NCBI RefSeq assembly: GCF_010537335.1
Contig: NZ_AP019711.1
Span: 1,054,001-1,118,000 of the forward strand
Direction: 5' to 3'
From: Amedibacterium intestinale
Lineage (GTDB): Bacteria; Bacillota_I; Bacilli_A; Erysipelotrichales; Erysipelotrichaceae
Length of the DNA: 64,000 nucleotides
The notes under the pieces were generated by a model, which did no database searches, was not told where the DNA came from, and was given only the letters and a program-made list of their open reading frames with translations. Within the stretch, counting starts at the first letter, position 1. Every line of letters begins with the position of its first letter. Positions 16,893-24,725 of the stretch are shown here, piece after piece. The translations under genes and the position numbers were made by a program.

Positions 16893-17614
16893 TTGAACTT
16901 AGACACGTAACAAAAATTTACAGCGGCAGCCATAAAGCCGTAGACAATATCAACTTGACAATTCCTACTGGAGAAATCATTGGATTTATTGGTCCAAATG
17001 GGGCAGGAAAAACTACGACGATCAAAATGATCAGCGGTATTTTGTCTCCAGATGAAGGAGAAATCTTAATTAATGGTAAAAACATTGTAACCCAGCCTTT
17101 AGAAGCGAAAAAAGAATTTGGTATCGTACCAGATAATGCTGATATCTTCCTGCGTTTAAAAGGCATTGAGTATTTAAATTTTATGGCAGATATGTATGAG
17201 GTGGATAACGCCACAAGACAACAGCGTATTCAGGAACTCTCTGAAACCTTTGAGATGCAAAATGCCTTAAATGACAAAATCTTATCCTATTCTCATGGAA
17301 TGCGTCAGAAAATTGTAATTATGGGTGTCTTGATTAGTGATCCAAACGTATGGATTTTAGATGAGCCAATGACAGGATTAGACCCTCAGTCCAGTTACAG
17401 TCTAAAACAGAGAATGAAAGATCATGCCGCAAAAGGAAATACCGTTTTCTTCTCTACCCATGTATTAGAAGTCGCAGAAAAATTATGCGATAAAGTTGCC
17501 ATCATAAACAAAGGAAGTATTCTCTTTTTTGGAACATTAGAAGAATTAAAGGCACAACATCCAAGCTGTGATTCTTTGGAAGCAGTATTTATGGAGGTTA
17601 TTTCTCATGCGTAA
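16889..17614 (+). CDS. ABC transporter ATP-binding protein
   Basis: 241 residues. It has Walker A GPNGAGKTTT (about 37), Q-loop region FGIVPDN, signature LSYSHGMRQK and Walker B VWILDEP followed by the D-loop GLDPQS, and the switch His in STHVLEVAE. The shape is that of drug/peptide exporters with a separate permease. It overlaps sdpI by 4 nt and the permease gene by 8 nt, so it is one translationally coupled unit under the SdpR operator. Confidence 0.93.
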   Translation: MIELRHVTKIYSGSHKAVDNINLTIPTGEIIGFIGPNGAGKTTTIKMISGILSPDEGEILINGKNIVTQPLEAKKEFGIVPDNADIFLRLKGIEYLNFMADMYEVDNATRQQRIQELSETFEMQNALNDKILSYSHGMRQKIVIMGVLISDPNVWILDEPMTGLDPQSSYSLKQRMKDHAAKGNTVFFSTHVLEVAEKLCDKVAIINKGSILFFGTLEELKAQHPSCDSLEAVFMEVISHA

Positions 17615-19247
17615 ATACCTCACATTAACGCATGCGTTATTAAAAAATGTTTCCTTATTCAGTGATGGCAAATCAAACAAAATAAAAATGATAGGTTTAT
17701 ATGGACTTATCGCTCTTTGTTTTCTTCCTACCTTGTTTTTATTTTATATAATGTTTGATACAAGCATACAGGCTCTATCCATTTTACATTTAGAAAGTAC
17801 CGTATTATATCTTGGATTTTTTATCATCAGTATCCTTATATTCCTGTTTTCTATTTTTCTAATTCCAAGTATTTTCTATTTCAGTAAAGATTTAGATACC
17901 TTACTCGTTCTCCCTTTGCCTCCCCAAACCATTCTGGCAGGAAAATTCACAACCTGTATTTTATATGAATATGCATTTACCATTATCGTCAGTATTCCAC
18001 TATTATCTGCCTATGTTTCCAACCTGCATCCTGGTATCTTCTTTTACCTGATGGCACTTGTTGTACTGCTACTGCTGCCAATCTATCCTTTGGTATTATC
18101 CAGTATATTAACGATGCTAATGATGCGTTTTGTTCCTTTTTTTAAAAATCGTGATCGTTTTAATATTATTGGCGGTTTCTTCGTTATCGTGCTGGCAATG
18201 GCATTTAGTTACTTTATGAATTCTCCTATGATGATGGATGAGCAAAGTAATCTGTTTACTACAATTTTAACCGATCCAGATTCTCTTGTATTAAAACTGG
18301 GTACCTGGCTGTTTCCCGCTATTTCTTTCGCCAGTCATGCACTTTCCAATACAAACATCTTGCATTTGCTCGTATTTATCGCAATCAGTATCCTTTCTTT
18401 TCTCATCTTCCTGCTTCTTGGAAAATTTCTATATTTTAAAGGAGCGATTGGCTTCAGCGAAACTACAAGCACAAGAAAGAGATTTACTTCAAGTGAAATG
18501 GAAAAGTTAAACAAACAACAGGGAAAAACATTCGCATACACAAAAAAAGAGTTAAAACTGTTGTTTCGAACACCTGTATATTTTATAAACTGTATTTCTC
18601 CTGTTATTTTGTTTCCAATTCTTTATATTATTTTTTACTTTTCTTCCTCTTCACAAATCAGCCTCTCCATTTTACAACAGCTGGATATGTCCTTTATAAA
18701 ACCTTACCTGCCTGTGATTGGTATAGGAATTGGATTTTTGTTTAGTAATATTAACTGCATAAGCTCTACTTCAATTTCAAGAGAAGGTCAAAATGTTGCC
18801 TTTATGAAATATATTCCTGTTTCTTTAAAGGAACAAATCCAAGGAAAAGTAAACAGTGGAATTCTTATATCTTTTCTAACTGCTTTATGTTCTATTCTTC
18901 CTTTATTTTTCATTTTCCCACTTCATGCTATGGATATGCTCATTGTGATCGTATGCAGTCTTCCTTCTTTATTGTTTGGAAACTATCTAGGAATTCTTTT
19001 AGATATGGCACACCCAAAACTTGTCTGGGAACAGGAAGCAGCTGCGGTTAAACAAAACTTTACCGCAATGATTCCTATGTTTGGCGGAATGCTGATATTA
19101 GCACCTCTAGGATTCTTATTTTACTATCTGCCTAATACCTTTCTTCTTCCTGTATCTATAATCATATTGCTTGCGTTATGTGCAGGAACTATCGTATTCT
19201 ATAGAAAAATGGATAAGATTGCTAACCATTTCTTTAAAAAACTATAG
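17607..19247 (+). CDS. ABC exporter membrane subunit (putative ABC exporter family)
   Basis: 546 residues from the ATG at 17607, chosen because GGAGG is 9 nt before it. It has about 12-14 hydrophobic helices in two groups (roughly 30-290 and 320-535) separated by a polar segment around residues 285-310. There is no ATPase domain; it pairs with the preceding gene. Motifs are too generic to name the substrate. The operon context (SdpR, SdpI) suggests export of, or defence against, a membrane-active peptide. Confidence 0.8.
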   Translation: MRKYLTLTHALLKNVSLFSDGKSNKIKMIGLYGLIALCFLPTLFLFYIMFDTSIQALSILHLESTVLYLGFFIISILIFLFSIFLIPSIFYFSKDLDTLLVLPLPPQTILAGKFTTCILYEYAFTIIVSIPLLSAYVSNLHPGIFFYLMALVVLLLLPIYPLVLSSILTMLMMRFVPFFKNRDRFNIIGGFFVIVLAMAFSYFMNSPMMMDEQSNLFTTILTDPDSLVLKLGTWLFPAISFASHALSNTNILHLLVFIAISILSFLIFLLLGKFLYFKGAIGFSETTSTRKRFTSSEMEKLNKQQGKTFAYTKKELKLLFRTPVYFINCISPVILFPILYIIFYFSSSSQISLSILQQLDMSFIKPYLPVIGIGIGFLFSNINCISSTSISREGQNVAFMKYIPVSLKEQIQGKVNSGILISFLTALCSILPLFFIFPLHAMDMLIVIVCSLPSLLFGNYLGILLDMAHPKLVWEQEAAAVKQNFTAMIPMFGGMLILAPLGFLFYYLPNTFLLPVSIIILLALCAGTIVFYRKMDKIANHFFKKL

Positions 19248-19258
19248 GAGAATACGAT

Positions 19259-19813
19259 ATGAAACATGTACTAATATATTTAGGTGATGAAACACACAAA
19301 AAAGAAATTTTAGAAAAAATCTGCAGTGAGCTAAACCTTCCACATACTTTTTTAGATGATGAAGCACTTAACCAAAGTATTGGATATTTATTTCAAATCA
19401 ATGGCTATCATAAAAAAAGTTCAAAAGAAAGCTATCATATGTCACAGGATCTTATGATTTTCAAAGAGGTAGAAGATGAAGATATTCTTAAATTAAATAA
19501 CGCAATCAAAGAAAATGGGATTGTGATGGAGCGAAAAGCTATGCTTACCATTCATAACCAGAAATGGTCTTTAAAAGACTTGCTTAGTGAAATCATTGAA
19601 GAACATGCATACTTTAAAAATCGTGAAGAATTGAAAGAATATTTAATTCAGGCAAGCCATTTCAAAAAAGATGCCTATCCATTTCTTATATGGAAAGCCT
19701 TTGAAACAAGCTATCAGAAAGCTTATATAACTTACACAGAAGAAAAAGACCCAGATAAACTTGCGAAAAACCTGGAGGATTTCAAGAAAATACTTTCCAA
19801 CATGAAAAAGTAA
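19259..19813 (+). CDS. DUF3783 domain protein
   Basis: 184 residues, no membrane segment or signal peptide. The first 100 residues match the general layout of DUF3783 (VLIYLGDETHKKEILEKICSELNLPHTFLDDE...ALNQSIGYL, then KEVEDEDILKLNNAIKENGI). The family's function is unknown. The C-terminal 80 residues are helical and charged. It starts 11 bp after the ABC permease and ends at a strong terminator, so it closes the sdp-like operon. The family call rests on pattern recall. Confidence 0.6.
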   Translation: MKHVLIYLGDETHKKEILEKICSELNLPHTFLDDEALNQSIGYLFQINGYHKKSSKESYHMSQDLMIFKEVEDEDILKLNNAIKENGIVMERKAMLTIHNQKWSLKDLLSEIIEEHAYFKNREELKEYLIQASHFKKDAYPFLIWKAFETSYQKAYITYTEEKDPDKLAKNLEDFKKILSNMKK

Positions 19814-19901
19814 GCAACATTTAAAAAATCTAAACAAGCTTTATCTTAAACAATATTGATAAAGTACTATCTATTAACAAATCTGCAGAAGACAAACATA
19901 C

Positions 19902-19931
19902 AAAGACGCCCCATTCTTTTGGGGCGTTTTA
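19902..19931 (+). terminator. intrinsic terminator of the sdp-like operon
   Basis: ACGCCCCA / TGGGGCGT hairpin followed by TTTT, about 90 nt after the DUF3783 stop. It is unusually GC-rich for this window. Confidence 0.85.
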
Positions 19932-19974
19932 CTTTAGAAAAAATAGCGATGACTTAGATATGTATTCAAAAACA

Positions 19975-20366
19975 TCAGTTCAAAGCAATTCCAGTAAGTT
20001 TTTTAATCATTTCTTTACTAAAACCTTCTACTTTCATTTTCTTTGCGATATCCATTTTTTCATCAACCTTCCCTTTTTTAACTCCTACCAAAATTCCTTC
20101 TTTACGTCCTTCTACAAGCCCCTCCTTGCGTCCTTCCTTACGTCCCTGCATGATACCTTCTTTGATATACTGACTTAAATTACACATTTCTTCCAGCTCC
20201 TTTCCCAGTTCTTTTTTCTTTGATCCACATCACACTATCCTCTATTTTCTCTTTATCCAGTAATTTCATATATTCACACCACATCAATTTTTCATCTATA
20301 CAAATTCATTGAGGTAAAAGCAATCAAAAGCTCTTCTGCATACTTGATGATTTCTTCATTCTCCAT
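19975..20366 (-). pseudogene. truncated Rpn-family nuclease remnant
   Basis: The 3' part (19975-20187) encodes the C-terminal tail of an Rpn protein: CNLSQYIKEGIMQGRKEGRKEG, then a coiled tail ending LTGIALN. The upstream part opens with MENEEIIKYAEELLIAF but meets a stop (TGA) and changes frame before joining. The PD-(D/E)XK nuclease core is absent. It is a decayed relative of the intact copies at 20500 and 47025; its tail differs from both, so it is not a simple recent duplicate of either. Confidence 0.75.
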
Positions 20367-20450
20367 TATGACTCCTGCTAAGTTTCTAACTACATACATG
20401 TATGTATTTCTTTTTTTTTCGTTATTACTCTACTTATTCTATACCACACT

Positions 20451-20488
20451 AAAAACGAAACCTCTTCATAAGCATACAAAGAGGTTTT
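20451..20488 (-). terminator. intrinsic terminator of Rpn copy A
   Basis: AAACCTCTT / AAGAGGTTT stem on the minus strand followed by CGTTTTT. The same stem follows copy B. Confidence 0.85.
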
Positions 20489-20499
20489 CGTATGTAATT

Positions 20500-21447
20500 C
20501 TAATATAGAAGGATTCCTGTTAATTCTTCTATTTCTTTTGTAGAATATCCTTTTTCCTTCATTTTCTTTGCGATATCCAGTTTTTCATCAGCCTTCCCTT
20601 TTTTAACTCCTACCAAAATTCCTTCTTTGCGTCCTTCCTTACGTCCCTGCAGGATTCCTTCTTCTTTAATATACTGACTTAAATTGCACATTTCTTCCAG
20701 CTCCTTTCCCAGTTCTTTTGTCATTGGTATTCCATAGCTTTTTGTAAGAATTTCCTTTTTCTTCGTTGAATCCATCCCTGATGTAAACAGTATGTACAAA
20801 AGTGTCATGAACGTTCCATCATGGATATCCTCTACTTCTTTTGGTGGATAGATCATGACAATGTTCATCAAATCATAATATTTCTTTGGAAATGCATAGG
20901 CTGTTCCCAAGTGTTCTTCATGCAGGGAATAGCGATTCATTACACCGCTTTTCTTTTTACTGTGTTTCATGCATATCCAGATGGAATATACTTTCTTTAG
21001 ATCCTCATAGTTTGTCTTTTGAAATCCATTGGGTGTATTCTTCTGCCTTACCAGCAAACGACTTCCATAATATATGCTTCTTTTCAATAATGGATATCCC
21101 ATATTGTCTTTTCCCTGTGCTTCAATGTTCATGAACATATCTACTTTTCCTTCATGATTTGGCAAGCCTAGACCACATAATACATCATAGCGAACAAGTC
21201 CACCCTTTCCTGTTATATCCTCTGTATTCATACCGTTAATCTTTTCGCTTTGTTTGATACCTTCCTTTGTATCTGGTTCAAGACAGGTTAAAACTTCCTT
21301 TATGCTCATTCCTTTAAATTCTGTAATGACATGTCTTGAAATATGGGAAAGTACATATTTGTTCATAAGAACCTTCTTGCAGTATTCATCATAGCTTATT
21401 TCTTTGTTTGACAGCTGATCAATAGCCGCTGCAGCTTCTATCTGCAT
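20500..21447 (-). CDS. Rpn-family recombination-promoting nuclease/putative transposase (copy A)
   Basis: 315 residues. The PDDEXK_2-type nuclease core (about 40-200) shows RYDVL (D88) and NIEAQ (E109, Q111), the PD-(D/E)xQ pattern of Rpn proteins. The C-terminus (about 262-290) has tetrapeptide repeats GRKE GRKE GILV GVKK, followed by a short helical tail ending ELTGILLY. In Escherichia coli Rpn proteins are DNA endonucleases linked to RecA-independent recombination and anti-phage effects; they are not true transposases. GGAGG precedes the ATG. It is monocistronic with its own terminator and has a near-identical paralogue 26.6 kb away. Confidence 0.88.
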   Translation of the reverse strand: MQIEAAAAIDQLSNKEISYDEYCKKVLMNKYVLSHISRHVITEFKGMSIKEVLTCLEPDTKEGIKQSEKINGMNTEDITGKGGLVRYDVLCGLGLPNHEGKVDMFMNIEAQGKDNMGYPLLKRSIYYGSRLLVRQKNTPNGFQKTNYEDLKKVYSIWICMKHSKKKSGVMNRYSLHEEHLGTAYAFPKKYYDLMNIVMIYPPKEVEDIHDGTFMTLLYILFTSGMDSTKKKEILTKSYGIPMTKELGKELEEMCNLSQYIKEEGILQGRKEGRKEGILVGVKKGKADEKLDIAKKMKEKGYSTKEIEELTGILLY

Positions 21448-21674
21448 CGTATTTCACCTCCTAAAACTCTCTACATAACTTAATACGAGAGAAAGAAGGA
21501 AAAATATAAAAAATAATGCAAGAATCTTAATTTTTTAAGATAAGATCATTTACAATAGAATGATAATATCTATCACAATCATAATACGCTAATTTTTCAT
21601 AACTTACCATATACATATTGGTATATAGAAAACATCCATGATTTAAATTACAAAAGCTAAAATTTTAATTCATT

Positions 21675-21703
21675 GACATAAAATTTTTACTCTGTTAATT
21701 TAG
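21675..21703 (+). promoter_or_regulatory. promoter of the C45-family hydrolase gene
   Basis: TTGACA (21675-21680), 17 bp, TAATTT (21698-21703). The palindromic operator follows 6 bp after the -10 box. Confidence 0.75.
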
Positions 21704-21709
21704 AAACAG

Positions 21710-21725
21710 GTAAGGCCTTACCTAT
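21710..21725 (+). promoter_or_regulatory. 16-bp palindromic operator
   Basis: AGGTAAGGCCTTACCT is a perfect palindrome over the expected transcription start of the hydrolase gene. TetR- or MarR-type repressors use such sites; no matching regulator lies beside the gene. Confidence 0.65.
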
Positions 21726-21749
21726 TCAAATTAAAAAGGATGTGAAAAA

Positions 21750-22754
21750 ATGTATCACGTAAGATTTAAAAAAAGTCATTATGAAGCAGGTTACCATTGG
21801 GGACAAGCATTAAAAAAGCATGGAATAGAAATTACAAAGCAACCTACTTTTGTCATAAATGAAGAAAGGAAAGAATTTGCAAAGGGCAGTATTCCTGTTT
21901 ACAAAAAATATTATCCAGAAATATTGGAGGAAATAAAAGGAATTGCTGATGGACAAGAGTGTTCTTATGAGAATTTATGCACCTTTTTATTAAGTATGTA
22001 TTGTTTTGAATTCAGTAACCACTGTACTTGCTTCGCATGTAAAGATCATCAAAATCTTATCTTTGGAAGAAACAGTGATTTTTTGGTGGAACTGGAAAAT
22101 CTGTACATGAATTGTGTATATACATTAGATAATGTTTATTCATTCAACGGAAATACAACTGCTTTTGTGCAAATAGAAGATGGTATAAATGAATATGGTT
22201 TAGCTGCTGGTTTAACCTTTATATATCCAAAAGTTAGAAAATATGGATGTAATGCAGGTATACTCATTCGATATATCCTAGAAAAATGCAAAACGACAAG
22301 ACAAGCCATCTCATTCTTAAAAGAAATACCAATTGCTTCTCAGCAAACAATTACATTGCTAGATGGAAATGGCGATATGGCAGTAGTCGAATGCAATCCT
22401 TATGTTGTAGAAGTTATTTACCCTAATGAAAATGATTATGTAGCTGCTGCAAACAGTTTTCATTCAACAAAAATGTCATCATATAATGAAAATCGTATCG
22501 ATGACTGGAATTCAACAAAACGATATAGCGTTGTGAACCATGTATTAAAACAATATCAGGGCGCATATTCTTTAGAACTCGCAAAAGGTATTCTTTCAGG
22601 AAAATATGGTTTTATGTGTCAATATGATAGAAAAGAAGGTGCTGATACCGTCTGGTCTGTAATATATGATGTAAAAAACAAACAAATTTTTAGAGTAGAA
22701 GGAAATCCATCGCGTAAAAAATTCAAAGAAGATACTAGATTTAATATAAGATAA
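21750..22754 (+). CDS. C45-family (acyl-CoA:6-APA acyltransferase-like) Ntn hydrolase
   Basis: A 334-residue cytoplasmic protein of the C45/linear amide C-N hydrolase group. These are activated by self-cleavage before a nucleophilic Cys. The probable nucleophile is C92 in NHCTCFA, followed by the conserved GRNSDF (106-111) and, later, ITLLDGNGDMAVVECNP and AAANSFHS. The region before residue 92 (EILEEIKGIADGQECSYENL) matches the usual propeptide. Reported activities are amide hydrolysis or acyl transfer on acylated amino acids, beta-lactams or bile-type amides; which applies here cannot be read from sequence. It is a single gene with its own promoter, operator and terminator. Confidence 0.82.
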   Translation: MYHVRFKKSHYEAGYHWGQALKKHGIEITKQPTFVINEERKEFAKGSIPVYKKYYPEILEEIKGIADGQECSYENLCTFLLSMYCFEFSNHCTCFACKDHQNLIFGRNSDFLVELENLYMNCVYTLDNVYSFNGNTTAFVQIEDGINEYGLAAGLTFIYPKVRKYGCNAGILIRYILEKCKTTRQAISFLKEIPIASQQTITLLDGNGDMAVVECNPYVVEVIYPNENDYVAAANSFHSTKMSSYNENRIDDWNSTKRYSVVNHVLKQYQGAYSLELAKGILSGKYGFMCQYDRKEGADTVWSVIYDVKNKQIFRVEGNPSRKKFKEDTRFNIR

Positions 22755-22822
22755 ACAGCTAAATATTCATACAGCAATCTCTTCATTTCTTTATCCTTTC
22801 TTACACTTTCAGATTTTATATG

Positions 22823-22870
22823 AAAAAAGGTATTTTAGTGGAAATATCCATCAAAATACCTTTCTTTTTT
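22823..22870. terminator. bidirectional intrinsic terminator
   Basis: AAAGGTATTTT / AAAATACCTTT stem with an inner TGG/CCA pair, flanked by A- and T-runs. It serves the convergent hydrolase and ABC exporter genes. Confidence 0.9.
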
Positions 22871-24725
22871 ATTCTTCTTCAAACTGTGAGTTGTATAACT
22901 GTGTATAGAAACCATTTTCTTTCATTAAGTCTTCATGATTTCCTGCTTCTACAATATCTCCATCTTTCATGACAAGAATTAAATCTGCATCACGAATCGT
23001 AGATAAACGATGGGCAATCACAAAACTTGTACGATTTTCCATTAGTTTTTCCATACCTTTTTGAATCAATACTTCTGTACGAGTATCTACAGAAGATGTT
23101 GCTTCATCAAGAATTAAAATCTTAGGATCTGCCAAGAAAGCTCTGGCAATTGTTAACAGCTGTTTTTGTCCCTGTGAAATATTGCTGGATTCTTCATTGA
23201 TCATTGTATCATAACCATGTTCCAAAGTACGAATGAAATGGTCTACATAAGCCGCATCTGCCGCTTTCATAACTTCTTCATCTGTTGCATCTAATTTTCC
23301 ATAACGAAGATTTTCCATTACCGTTCCATTAAACAGCCATGCATCCTGCAGTACCATACCAAACAAAGAACGCAAATCACTTCTTCGCATATCGGTTGTT
23401 TTAATGCCATCTACATAAATAGCCCCACTGTTTAATTCATAGAAACGCATTAACAATTTAATAATCGTTGTCTTACCAGCACCGGTAGGACCAACAATCG
23501 CAATCTTTTTCCCTGGTTTAATATACATGGAAAAATCATTGATAATTGTTTTTTCAGGAGTATAGCCAAAATGTACATTTTCAAATGTTACCTGTCCTTT
23601 GATCTTTGTTTCACCATGTTCATCAAAGACTTCTACTGGTGTAGATGTTTCTGGAATCTCTTCTGTTTCATCCAAAAATTCGAATACACGTTCTGCAGCT
23701 GCAGCTGTAGACTGCAATACATTCATATTCTGTGCAATAGAAGAAATTGGCTGATTAAAACTTCTTACATACGTAATAAAGGATTGAATATCCCCAATCG
23801 CAATAATACCATTCATTGTTAGATATCCACCTAAGATAACAACACCGACATATCCCAAGTTTCCTACAAAAATACTGATTGGCTGCATCAAACCACTTAA
23901 AAACTGGGATTTCCATGCGGAATTATAAAGTTCATCATTTAACTCATTAAATTCAGAAATACTTCTTTCTTCTCCATTAAATGCTTTCATGATCAAATGC
24001 GCACTGTACATTTCTTCAATATGACCATTTACATTTCCTAAAGAAGCCTGCTGTTTCGCAAAGAATTTTTGAGAGTGTTTTACAACCGTTGTAACCAAAA
24101 TCAAAGACAATGGCACAACAATCAATGCCACTAAAGTCATCTGCCAGCTGATTGACAACATCATAATCAAGAATCCAACAAGCTGTACTGCAGCACTTAA
24201 CAACTGTGCCAAGGCAGTACTCATAGACTGCTGAATCAAATCGGCATCATTTGAGAAACGAGATAAGATATCACCATTAGAGTGCGTATCAAAATAGCTA
24301 AATGGCAAACGATCAACCTTGGCAGCCATTTCATTACGAAGATTATAAGTTACCTTCTGTGCAACACCTGCCATTAACCAGCTTTGTATCAGGTTACATA
24401 ATACAGAAATTAGATACAATCCAATTAACATCATTAAGATTTCCGCAATACGATTGAAATCAATGCCACCAGTTCCACTTAATTTTGCGGATAAGCCATT
24501 TGCAATTTCCGTTGTCGCATTTCCTAAAATTTTAGGTCCTATAACCATAAATACAACAGAAAAGGCAGTAAAGATAAACGCAACAATAATATTTAAATGA
24601 TAAGGTTTTAAATACCCAATCAGTTTTTTCATAGTACCTTTAAAATCTTTTGCTTTTTCAGCTGGTCCCCTGCCTCTCATAGGACCATGTCTCATAGTCT
24701 GAGAAGGACGATTTGTTTTACTCAT
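22869..24725 (-). CDS. heterodimeric multidrug-type ABC exporter, catalytic half
   Basis: 618 residues from the ATG at 24725 (AAGGAGG upstream); a longer frame to 24779 lacks a site. It has six membrane helices (about 40-330) and an ATPase domain with Walker A GPTGAGKTT, a divergent signature ISQGQKQ, Walker B ILILDEATSSVD with the catalytic Glu, and the switch His in IAHRLST. The canonical Glu marks this subunit as providing the catalytic Walker B. It overlaps the partner gene by 8 nt. Exported substrates are usually hydrophobic drugs, peptides or lipids. Confidence 0.93.
   Translation of the reverse strand: MSKTNRPSQTMRHGPMRGRGPAEKAKDFKGTMKKLIGYLKPYHLNIIVAFIFTAFSVVFMVIGPKILGNATTEIANGLSAKLSGTGGIDFNRIAEILMMLIGLYLISVLCNLIQSWLMAGVAQKVTYNLRNEMAAKVDRLPFSYFDTHSNGDILSRFSNDADLIQQSMSTALAQLLSAAVQLVGFLIMMLSISWQMTLVALIVVPLSLILVTTVVKHSQKFFAKQQASLGNVNGHIEEMYSAHLIMKAFNGEERSISEFNELNDELYNSAWKSQFLSGLMQPISIFVGNLGYVGVVILGGYLTMNGIIAIGDIQSFITYVRSFNQPISSIAQNMNVLQSTAAAAERVFEFLDETEEIPETSTPVEVFDEHGETKIKGQVTFENVHFGYTPEKTIINDFSMYIKPGKKIAIVGPTGAGKTTIIKLLMRFYELNSGAIYVDGIKTTDMRRSDLRSLFGMVLQDAWLFNGTVMENLRYGKLDATDEEVMKAADAAYVDHFIRTLEHGYDTMINEESSNISQGQKQLLTIARAFLADPKILILDEATSSVDTRTEVLIQKGMEKLMENRTSFVIAHRLSTIRDADLILVMKDGDIVEAGNHEDLMKENGFYTQLYNSQFEEE

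Larger units (their letters stand above)
20425..21620 (-). repeat. long direct repeat, copy A (Rpn gene plus flanks)
   Basis: This stretch and 46945-48229 are nearly identical by eye across the coding core (20690-21447 vs 47300-48056) and share both flanks: the hairpin terminator downstream and about 170 bp upstream. The main length difference is an 84-bp repeat expansion in copy B. Confidence 0.9.

Noticed and set aside
20500-21447. Calling the Rpn genes transposases or insertion sequences
   Set aside because: They have a PD-(D/E)xQ nuclease core and no terminal inverted repeats; the family name is historical.
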